This document shows, in pieces, positions 18,416-28,200 of a stretch of DNA of 64,000 nucleotides. This DNA comes from an uncultured Balneola sp. GTDB taxonomy: Bacteria > Bacteroidota > Rhodothermia > Balneolales > Balneolaceae. Below the pieces are notes generated by a model. The model made no database searches. It had not been told where the DNA came from and was given only the letters and a program-made list of their open reading frames with translations. The stretch is from the NCBI GenBank assembly GCA_902529115.1, contig CABZVB010000006.1, positions 37,895 to 101,894 of the forward strand. The letters run 5' to 3'. How positions within the stretch are numbered: position 1 is the stretch's first letter; each line of letters starts with the position of its first letter. Position numbers and translations under genes: made by a program.

Positions 18416-19313
18416 GATGATCTTGAATGTGAGTGTGAATAGCCATTGCTAAGCTCTTTACCATACTAGGTGCGGTACGAAACCAAAGTTCTGGTTCAAT
18501 TAATTCTACTTCAGAAACCATCCATTGATCGGTATCGTTTCGTAAGATATCCACCCTGCCATACAATGGCTTAGGTTGGATAAGATTTATAACCATTTCG
18601 GCAAGTTCAACAAGATCTGCTGTGAGTGTAAAATGATGCACCGTACCTCCAAAGTCATCCTGAACACGAAAATCCCCTTCTTTTACCTTTTTTTGGACCG
18701 CATGAGTACACTTTCCACCCAAAACCATAAGTGATAATTCTCCAAAATTAGTCACACTCGGCACAAAAGGTTGAAGAATAAAATCCTCCTGGGCGTTCAA
18801 TTTGGCAAACTCAGGATTAAATGCCTCTATTTGTTTTTTCTCTAACCGGAAGGTTAATCGAGCAGCGCCAGCAATGGTAGGTTTTACGACTATTTGTTCA
18901 TGTTTTAATTCAGTTGCCCATTGACTTAAGAGATAAGGATGCTGCTTTGGAATAATGGTAGAAGGGATAATCTGGACACCTTTTTGGGCTAAATCCAACA
19001 AATAATGTTTATCAGTATTCCAGCTTATTAACTCCTTTGGATTCATACATGCCTTTGACGGGAGCCGTTGCAACCACTGATTAAATTCATTTAAATAGTC
19101 AAAATAATCCCAAGTTGTCCGAATCAAAACATACTCTGCATTCTCCCAATCAATAGAACTATCCCTCCAACTAGCTCGCTTGTACATATAGCCTAAGTCG
19201 GCAAGAGCATCCCCCAAAAGCTCATCTTCCAAAAAAATATTTTCTATATAGCTATTGCCAGGACTCGGCGTTATGTAACGATCCTCAGTAACAAAATAAA
19301 TAAGCCTGCTCAT
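18390..19313 (-). CDS. ATP-grasp ligase-like protein
   Basis: A 307-residue ATP-grasp fold protein related to RimK/glutathione synthetase and, by overall pattern, to the DcsG-type cyclo-ligase group. Visible elements are the N-terminal preATP-grasp segment (VLIRTTWDYFDYLNEF), ATP-binding VVKPTIAGAA, the loop EDFILQPFVP, SLMVLGGKCTHAVQKK, and metal-binding EVELIEPELWF near the C-terminus. These are sufficient for an active ATP-dependent carboxylate-amine or -thiol ligase. The substrate is unknown. The gene overlaps the oxidoreductase gene by 26 bp, so the two products may act in one pathway. Confidence 0.8.
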   Translation of the reverse strand: MSRLIYFVTEDRYITPSPGNSYIENIFLEDELLGDALADLGYMYKRASWRDSSIDWENAEYVLIRTTWDYFDYLNEFNQWLQRLPSKACMNPKELISWNTDKHYLLDLAQKGVQIIPSTIIPKQHPYLLSQWATELKHEQIVVKPTIAGAARLTFRLEKKQIEAFNPEFAKLNAQEDFILQPFVPSVTNFGELSLMVLGGKCTHAVQKKVKEGDFRVQDDFGGTVHHFTLTADLVELAEMVINLIQPKPLYGRVDILRNDTDQWMVSEVELIEPELWFRTAPSMVKSLAMAIHTHIQDHHENHSNPQ

Positions 19314-19326
19314 TATTCAGTTACAA

Positions 19327-19704
19327 CTACTCTTCATAAAAAAATTCAATCATATTACCATCCGGATCAGTGACAAACAAAAAGCGTCCCTTTTTACGAT
19401 TAGCAGGACCACTGACAATAGCAACCTCATATTTCCTAAAGTACTCGGCTAATTCATCGACCTGTTTGGGGTCATCCACATAAAACCCAAAATGATCAAT
19501 ACGAAAATCACGAGAACTAGGATCATAGCTAGTTTCAGCCTCAACGATGACTAGAGTATCACCATTACCCACATCATAAACAACCATACTCTGTCCCATC
19601 GTTTTAACAAGTTCAAGACCAAGAACCTCTCCATAGAAATACTTGGAATCTTCTATTCTGTTCACTCTGATGGTAATGTGATTCAGACCTTTTGGCTTAA
19701 ACAT
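19327..19704 (-). CDS. VOC (glyoxalase/dioxygenase-fold) family protein
   Basis: A small beta-alpha-beta-beta-beta metalloenzyme fold of about 125 residues, with LNHITIRVNRIEDSKYFYGEVLGLE at the start, DHFGFYVDD in the middle and FVTDPDGNMIEFFYEE at the end. The putative metal ligands (His in NHITI, His in DHFGF, Glu in IEFF) are in place. The open frame runs to 19791, but the extra N-terminus is not VOC-like and is AT-rich. Met 19704 (MFKPKGLNH) is the likely start. Substrate unknown; it is first in the minus-strand run toward ispG. Confidence 0.88.
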   Translation of the reverse strand: MFKPKGLNHITIRVNRIEDSKYFYGEVLGLELVKTMGQSMVVYDVGNGDTLVIVEAETSYDPSSRDFRIDHFGFYVDDPKQVDELAEYFRKYEVAIVSGPANRKKGRFLFVTDPDGNMIEFFYEE

Positions 19705-19839
19705 GACGAAAATGTAATTTAGTTGAATAGTAAAATACGTAATTTTAATGCAATTACAGTGTTTCTTTTTACAATTAACCACTTGAATCACCCAAAAAAT
19801 TGCCTTAGAAGGGGCATTCGAGTACTACCCTGAAATATT

Positions 19840-20541
19840 TTGTCCACTCTATACATAGTTGCAACACCCATTGGAAATCTAAAAGATATTTCTGAAAGAG
19901 GACTTGAGGTACTAAATACCGTTTCTTTAATCGCTTGTGAGGATACTAGAACATCGTCGAAATTTCTTCAGTATTATGGAATTTCTACTCCAACTCGCTC
20001 ACTTCATCAACACAATGAACACCACAAAGTTGAACAATTCATTCGACATCTAGATGCTGGAAAAGACCTTGCTCTAATTACCGATGCTGGTATGCCAGGG
20101 ATTTCAGATCCAGGATTTTTAGCCGTTCGCGCTGCTCACATTTCAGGTCATACCGTTAGCGTTATTCCAGGGGCAGACGCGGTAACCACCGCATTGATAT
20201 CAAGCGGTTTACCTAGCGATTCATTCTATTTCCAGGGTTTTCTTCCTCATAAAAAAGGTCGTCGGAAGCAATGGGATTTTCTTGCTAATATGCCCTGTAC
20301 CTTAGTCGTATATGAGAGTCCCTATCGAATTCTAAAATTTCTTTCTGAAGCCACAACTCATCTTGGAGAAGACCGATATGTAGCTATTTGCCGAGAACTC
20401 ACAAAAGCCTTCGAAGAAGTTGTACGAGGAAAACTATCTGAAGTGGTTCCTATATTTGAGAATCGCGCTAAGATAAAAGGGGAAATATGCGTGATTATAG
20501 CCCCACCAAACTATCAGGAAAATCAAACTAAAGCTTTATGA
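19840..20541 (+). CDS. rsmI: 16S rRNA (cytidine-1402-2'-O)-methyltransferase
   Basis: SAM-dependent methyltransferase that modifies C1402 in the ribosomal decoding centre. The typical family start LYIVATPIGNLKDISERGLEVL is followed by ACEDTRTSSKFL, ALITDAGMPGISDPGF and VIPGADAVTTALISSGLP, and then YESPYRILKFL. The start is TTG at 19840: an in-frame TGA lies three codons before it and no ATG is available. Length (233 residues) is normal for the family. The stop overlaps the lnt start (ATGA), indicating coupling. Confidence 0.96.
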   Translation: MSTLYIVATPIGNLKDISERGLEVLNTVSLIACEDTRTSSKFLQYYGISTPTRSLHQHNEHHKVEQFIRHLDAGKDLALITDAGMPGISDPGFLAVRAAHISGHTVSVIPGADAVTTALISSGLPSDSFYFQGFLPHKKGRRKQWDFLANMPCTLVVYESPYRILKFLSEATTHLGEDRYVAICRELTKAFEEVVRGKLSEVVPIFENRAKIKGEICVIIAPPNYQENQTKAL

Positions 20542-22142
20542 AAGCGCATCCATCACCATATTTAGCTAGTTTATTCCCTACTTTGTTTAGTCTTGGCCAT
20601 TATCCATGGATTCTGTCGATTGGGATAGGAATATTGTTAAGCCTAAGTTTTCCACCCATAAATGCCTCATTTTTGAGCTTTTTTGGGTTTATTGGTCTTT
20701 ATCAACTAGTGCATTTAAGTCACAGTTATCGGCACCTTGCTATGATCAGCTACCCAGCTTTCTTTGTATGGAACCTAGGCACTACTTATTGGCTTATAAT
20801 GGCGAGTATTCCAGCAGGTGTTGCGGCTATTATAGCAAATAGTGCAGTGATGTTATTACCTATGATGGTAATTCGGTTTATGCATCATCGCTATCGGCTT
20901 TATGTATGGACAGCACTTTTTCAAGCCGCTACATGGGTTTTGTATGAATATCTTCACCATCATTGGGATTTGGCATGGCCATGGCTGAGTGTAGGTAATG
21001 CTTGGGCAAATCACATATCGGTAATCCAATACATCTCAGTCACAGGTCATTTGGGCATTAGTTTTTGGGTAGTATTTGGAAGTTTTTTATGCGCCCATTG
21101 GCTACAGTTGCCTGAAAAAAAAGGTGTTAAGACTACTGTGTTAATCCTTAGTATTGTCCTGCTACCGCTCACATCGATAATTTCGTTTAGATTAACATCT
21201 AAAGAACTACAAAAGTCGAAAGGTAATCAAATTGAAGTTGTAGTCGTCCAGCCTAATTATGATTCTTACCAAGATTTCGGTGGTATGAGTGGCACAGAGG
21301 AAGTATTAGATAGTTTATTCAGTTTATCTTTGGTTCAGAAAAAGAGTGAAACGGAGTTAATCGTTTGGCCGGAGAATGCCATTGATAAGCCAATTCAAAT
21401 GGATTCATGGCATGCCAGACGAATTGCAGATTCTGCAAGAGTATGGCAAACAAACTTTATTATTGGGACTGGGCTCTATACTCTTTACCCTGATCAAGCT
21501 CCGGATCTTTATCGTTCTAACGTTAATGGTGTACGCTATAATGTCTTCAATTCTACTCTTTTTGCAGACACCAATGGCCATTTATCTCGTTACGATAAGG
21601 CTAAATTAGTACCATTTGTAGAACGATTTCCTTTTGTAGAGTTCTTGAATAAAGTAGATATATTTAAATGGGTTGACTGGGGCGAACATGCAGGTTTTGG
21701 CCTAGGAAATAAAACTTCGATGATAAAGAGTCCATCTGGCTTTACTAGTCCTGGTCTAGTATGCTATGATTCTGTATTCCCGTCATGGAATCAAGCTTTT
21801 GTACGTGAAGGGGCTCAAATACTGACCATAATAACCAATGATGGTTGGTGGGGTAATTCAAGCGGACATATACAACATTTTGCATACGCTCGCCTTCGGG
21901 CAATTGAGTTTCGTCGTTGGGTGGTTCGAAGTGCTAACAACGGATTATCAGGGATAATTAGTCCAGATGGAAGTGTAAATCAAAAAACCAAGTATTGGAC
22001 GCGCACCTCCTTTAGCGCCGATGTACCTTTGCGAAACGACCTTAGTTTTTATTCTCGATGGGGGGATTGGCTATCTATGTTGTGCTTTTTCCTCGTTTTT
22101 TTGAGCGTGGGATATGGTTGGGTCACACGAAAGAGATCATAG
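20538..22142 (+). CDS. lnt: apolipoprotein N-acyltransferase
   Basis: Inner-membrane enzyme adding the third acyl chain to lipoproteins. Residues 20-220 hold several transmembrane segments, and the C-terminal half is a nitrilase domain. The catalytic triad is visible as Glu279 (LIVWPENA), Lys354 (YDKAKLVPFVERFPF) and Cys409 (GLVCYDSVFP), with the family motif TNDGWWGNSSGHIQH. A last transmembrane helix (LSMLCFFLVFLSVGYGW) closes the protein. Overlaps rsmI by 4 bp. Several predicted lipoproteins in this window would be substrates. Confidence 0.96.
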   Translation: MKAHPSPYLASLFPTLFSLGHYPWILSIGIGILLSLSFPPINASFLSFFGFIGLYQLVHLSHSYRHLAMISYPAFFVWNLGTTYWLIMASIPAGVAAIIANSAVMLLPMMVIRFMHHRYRLYVWTALFQAATWVLYEYLHHHWDLAWPWLSVGNAWANHISVIQYISVTGHLGISFWVVFGSFLCAHWLQLPEKKGVKTTVLILSIVLLPLTSIISFRLTSKELQKSKGNQIEVVVVQPNYDSYQDFGGMSGTEEVLDSLFSLSLVQKKSETELIVWPENAIDKPIQMDSWHARRIADSARVWQTNFIIGTGLYTLYPDQAPDLYRSNVNGVRYNVFNSTLFADTNGHLSRYDKAKLVPFVERFPFVEFLNKVDIFKWVDWGEHAGFGLGNKTSMIKSPSGFTSPGLVCYDSVFPSWNQAFVREGAQILTIITNDGWWGNSSGHIQHFAYARLRAIEFRRWVVRSANNGLSGIISPDGSVNQKTKYWTRTSFSADVPLRNDLSFYSRWGDWLSMLCFFLVFLSVGYGWVTRKRS

Positions 22143-22240
22143 TTTGCTAGTTTACTTAAAGTTCGCTCTTGGTTTATTTGAGGCTGGATTTTGATTCGCG
22201 TATGGCTTGTTTGAAGTTAGAATAACCAGAGAATGTAATG

Positions 22241-25200
22241 CTAACGTGAACGAATAGCTATTCTAAAATTAAACCGAATATCGTGGTTGGTGCGAGTGGG
22301 AATATTATTGGATTCGATCCTAGAATAGGTATACTCAAAATTAGACGAAACGGTTGAAGATATTTTATAGCCGAGCGTAAAACTACCATTAATTCGTCTC
22401 TGACCTGTTTCTCTCGCACTAAGTGTTTCTGCAGATCCAATTTGATCCATGGTTACACCATTTTGCAATGCATTATCCAAATCAGTATCGAGTTTATAGG
22501 ATATTTCAGTATCATTTTTATAGCTACCACGAAGACTCATGTCAATATTATTTCGGAGCTTAGGTAAGAATGAAATACGCACATTTCGGAATATATAATT
22601 AACTGAAGCATCTAATCCTTGTGTCAAGGTCTCTGTTACCCGTTTAGAGCTTACCGCAAAAGTAGAAATAGTACTCCGGTCATACCCAATATCGGTCTTT
22701 AAACCCGATTCCCAATTCATATTTAATTTAACAAATGGTGAAAATCGCCGTTCTGAACGAATCGACGTAGGCTCATATCTACCACGTACATCTATAATTG
22801 AATAGTCTCCAATGTTTTGTCCAGACTGCTCCCCAACCAAAGCATTTAAACTCCAATCTACTTTGTAAGACCCACGATATGCATGATTCAATGAAGCATT
22901 GGTCATATACTTTCCTATAAAGGGTATATATTTTTCTAAACGGTTCCATGTGACTCTCCAACCTGGCTTAGGGAAAGCCATAAAACCTTTATTTCCGAAT
23001 CCTTTAGACCCGGCTCCTAAATAAGCATTCATATAATCTTTTTGAAGGGTAGTACGATTCAACACCCCTCTACCATCGCTGTTACCCAATGAATCTACGA
23101 TGGAGCGTTCGCCTGATCTAATATCCAAGACCGCGGTCTCTAGCTGGCTTTCAAATAAATCCTTATACCCACCACCGAAGGCCCACACCGAAGAACTAAA
23201 AGAGCCTGATTCTGTTCCAATCGATGTAATTTCATTAATGGGTGTTAGGGTAATTGTTTCAGTACTTTTCTGGGATATTGTAGCATCCCAGTCTAAGTTA
23301 ACTGTTATATTTTCAAAAGGACTAATTCGGGTACTCGCAGAAAAATTATCCCCTTGAGTGTTATTTGCTGGGAGCTGAATATTATTATCTCCCCCTTCAT
23401 TTCCAATTAATTGTTGCTTTGGTATTCTTTCTTTTAATCCAAGTCTGTAGGCTAAAGAAGGTGAATAATCATCTGTGGATGCATCATTAAAGGATTTAAA
23501 AAACTCTGAAGAGCCTGAATAACCAGGTTGTGACCCACTCTTTTGACGTTTATATCCAATAGATAGATCTTCTAAACTTAGCAGAGTAAGTAACACTTTT
23601 CGAGAGATAAACTGCATATCTTTGACCAAATCTGGAGGTGGTTTAGGAGTTCTTAAACTATCAGCTAAGCCGCTCTCTATTTCCTCTTTAAGTTTTTCTT
23701 TGGCATCTCTACGTATTTTAGTTTCATTTTTGTTGGCCTCTTCTAACATTTTATACCAACTAAACTTGTCCAAGAGACGACTCGTACTAACCTTAAAGGT
23801 ATTATCTAGCTGAAAGGAATTAGACACATTAGCTCCCAAATCTGAACCGCTGGGACTATTGGTCCACTGATAACCCCCTCCATAAGATGCTGAATACGTT
23901 AGCCAGTTCAATGCATCAATTGCGTTAAGTTTGGGTCTCCAACTTGCCGAGTAACTTTCTTGATAGGATGATCGCCGAGGTGTTAAGCTGTCTTGAAGAG
24001 CACCTTTTATAACATCAAAGCTAGGTTTAATGCTATAAGAAAGACTGTCTACATCGTCCCTATAACTTGGGTTAATACCCAAACTCGAAAAATCAAAATT
24101 AGATGAACTCGTAAAAGTAATTGGAATCGATGGCATAAAATTGTAACTAAAAGAAAACCGATTTTGCTGGGTGAACGCATGAGATTGTTGTAGTGCCTGT
24201 AAATCTTCTGGGTCGATCAAGTTTCGACGTCTTGATTCATCATAACGCCGGGTTAACGTTGACGAAGCTGTGATGGAAGATGGTAAATAACCAAAGCGAA
24301 GTTCAGATAAGGCTCCTAGAACAGGAATACCCTCGGTAAATTTGAATAGCTGAAGTAGTTTAATGCGCCGGAGAGATAAATTATACTGAATCGAGGCTTT
24401 GTAGTCCCACTTATTCTGAAAAACTAATTGCGGATTTTTGGAATACCCCTCATTGTACACATAACTCAATTTAGTATTATCCAAGGTTAACTGTGCCAAT
24501 TTAGGCTTAGAATTACGCTTAGATATATTTGAAACATTGAAAGAAAAAGTTTCATTAACCGTCTCAATATCATTTATTTTTGCATTAATTACATCGTCTT
24601 TCAAATCGGATGGCACCGAATCATCGGCATTCACCTTATCAGTAAAATCGGTCAACCGAATATCCCCCTGGGATGGTAAATACTTCGGTATTTGAGTATT
24701 TACCCTATTAGATATAGTTACAGGAAAGCTCCACCCAAACCTGTCAGGAATAAGTTTATGAAGGTTTATGGTTGAACTAATTCCATATGCAGTTTGATCT
24801 GATACACTTCGATCTCCTAATCGCGATTCAAGCCCACCAAAGCCATTGGTTCGTCGAGTAAGATTTGCGTTAACTGTAGCAAAGTCAGCAAATTTGATCG
24901 TGGATTTCGCATTTGCTGCCCAACCTTTTTCGTTATCAAACCCTGATAGACGTAACTCATTTAACCACATTTCTGCATTGAGTAATGGAGAACCACTTGA
25001 GTTTACATTCTGTGGATTATAGGGATTTCGTATCCCTAAACCTATTTCAGTGACTCGGTCTAATGAAGGATTTCCCTTAATGGCAACCACTGCTCCATTC
25101 ACTGCTTTTTCTGGGTCCAAAATTCCTTTCTGCTCGAAAACTTCGGTCGGATCGGCACCAGCATCGTCGCGAAGCTGTTTTAATACATTGAATGCTGAAA

Positions 25201-28200
25201 TGATGATGTTCATATTGTTCTCGTCATAACGCCAAATTTCTGCAGCTTCGACTTCTAGTTGCCCTGCATCGGATGGGTTATAGTTGAATGGCATTGGCTG
25301 CGATGGGCTTACCGGTTGGCGGTATTCATAATAGTTGTTATCCAAATCCGTACCCAGTCGCACTACTAACTCCGCATCTCCTCTTTCATCAAAGCCTTCA
25401 CCATGAACGAACATCCGCATGTTAGAGTAATTCAGCAGGTTTAGTTTACCTGGATATACTCGCTTGACCATTTGGATCATTCCTGCTTCTAAGTTCTCCA
25501 CACTTAAGACTAATGACTGCTCATTCTCCAGCGCCTGAATTTGTGCACTTCTATTTAATGCTCTAATAGCACCATCAGGTTGTCGATATGGGAATGGCTC
25601 TCGATTGGCATTTTCTTCAATATTAATTGTAGACAACTTAAAATCGTCAGGATTTACTGGGTTATCACTTAAGTTGCTTACCTTTCTCCATTGAGAACCC
25701 ACAAACTCCAAAGTTGCGAACCTCATAGTAAATGGTTTTTGATATCCCGACATCCACATTCGTATGTACGATATATTCTGAAAGCTTTCTATATCCCCAA
25801 ATTTACGTTTAAAATCATTCAGAGGAACTCGAACTAAATACCAGGTTTTGTACTCTGGATTACGCGGAATTTTATCTACAATGTAAGTCCCGGCTGAGCC
25901 AATATTTAATTGTGAGGCATCGGCAGGATTAAAGTCTATTTCATACTGGTAGTATGAATTGGTTTGCTGAATAGATGAAGCACTGACTAAACCTTCTGTA
26001 TCAGGTTTTAAAGTTACTGCTGTTTTGTTGTCGCTGCCTCCACTTTCAGGGGTGTTCCCATCATGATGACCTAACATTCGGAAAAAGCGTTCATGTAGCT
26101 TATATTCTAAGACCTTATTTTCACTATAATAAACATAATCATCATTGGAAGGATCTTCTTCAATCATGGAGAACTCTTCAGTTCCTTCCCCATACTGCGA
26201 TCGCATAGCCTCAATAAAGTCACTAAAAAGAGCCCCTTCATCTCTATTTTCAGCTCCTTGAGTTCCCGGATTGGGGGCTCCGTCCAAGCCCACATCCTCT
26301 AGTACCCTTTTATCGTTTGAAAATTGACCTAATGGAACCGGCGGGGATGGTGGGATATAGGAACGAGGTTGTGACTCTGCATCATCTTCTTGCAAGTTAT
26401 TTAAAACAGTGGACAAGCCGTCTTCGGTATTAAGCCGAACATTAGGAATAACATCTTCAGAAATAATACCTAGATCCAAATAGATTTTTCCATCATAAAA
26501 AGGCTCTTGTCCAGTTGGATCTTGACCACCTGGTAATATAGCTTGCACCCAAAATTCTAAAAACTCGATATTATTCTGAACCAAATCTTCTTGGCCTGAA
26601 GGTATCACATAAGTCATCCCACCCCAAGTATTCTCTGGAGTATTTTCTAAAACATTCTTGAGATCCAAATTATAATTGTACGGCCCCCTCTTTGCTGGGT
26701 TGAAATGCATATCAAGTGAAGAAATCACATCTTCTTGACGATTGTTGGTTTCTCTGCCCTGAAATACGTCCTTTAATAAAATAGTTTCAGACTCAGGGGT
26801 AACAATAGCATTGCGAATAGAACTGATGTTTCGAGGAATGGAATACCATGAAAATTGAGATCGCAAATCGGCACGTGCTTTTCTATCAAAACTACTCTGA
26901 GGAGTTGTAAAATCTGGATTAGCAAAATAGGTCTCGTCTGGGCCATAGCCAGGTAAAGCAGCCGGTGCAGAAGCTAGATTCCAGCGGGTTGGATTGGTGA
27001 GACTTATAGTGTATTCAGCACCTTCAAAGTCGTCAATGAATACCAGTCCATTTTCTTCGTCTCGGTATAGTTCATTATTATCTATGGCTTCCTGAACTGC
27101 ATTGGTCTGAGCCACTCCTGGGCGTAATTGAGCGAATTCACCACTGAATTGAATATTTGAAGGAGTCTTGGTCTGTAATAATGGTACTTTATCGATGGCT
27201 TGAGTAAGCCAAGGCGCTTCAAAATTAGCTCGCGCATCTAAGCCTAAGACCGTGTTATTGATAGGTTCATTTCCAATTCGGATTTTGTCAGATAAAGGCT
27301 GTTCCTTCAGTTTGAAAAATGTACTGCCAAATTGGATATCATCATTGATACGGTATTCCGCTCGTAGTCCCGTAAAGTTTTTCTGCCCTATTATGGAGAA
27401 CTGATTACTCTCATATTCAACTTCTATTTCCTGCCCTGGGGCTAAGTAACTTTCATTCATAATGGTAAGTGATCCAAATGAATAATCGACTTCGAAGTCA
27501 CTACCCTCTATCAGTTCCGCATTGTTAGCAAACACTTTAACTGATCCCTCAATTAGACCAAAGCCAAGATAAAAAGAGCCTGAAACGCCTCCTTTAGAAT
27601 TACCAGATATGGTATAATTACGGTTCTTAGAAATATCCCTTGCATCACTTTGCTTTAACTCATACAGTTCTCTAAATGTTAGGGATTGGCGTACAGAGTC
27701 ACTTACTGAGTTCTCAAGTATTTCATCTATTCGTTTCCCGAATGGCTCTAGGTACGGGAACATAATTCGACCTGTCCCTGCATCAAGAGTAATTCCAGTA
27801 AAATCTATCTGATTATCTGGAATAGTCGCACCTTCAGAGTTTACCCTGTCAAGCCCCAAGTCTTGTAATAGTGTGGCAGAACGACCAGGGAGATTTACTT
27901 CAGGTATATTACCTCTTGTGTCTGCTATTTCAAGCTCAAATCCTTCCGGGTTAATCCCAGAGACACCTAATGAATAAATATTTCGCATGGTCAAATCCCA
28001 TGCTTTATCCGCTGTAGTCATCCCACCTGGTCGTAGTAACTTCAGATAAATTCGGTCATTCCCAGACGCATTCAACTCTCCAACGGCAACAGGTGCTCCT
28101 CCCTTTTCGGGGTCATTATATACATAGGCTACAGCAACTGCATCTCCAGTATTTATATAACTCTTCATACTAATGAAGCCCAGCGCTCTATTAAATGTGT

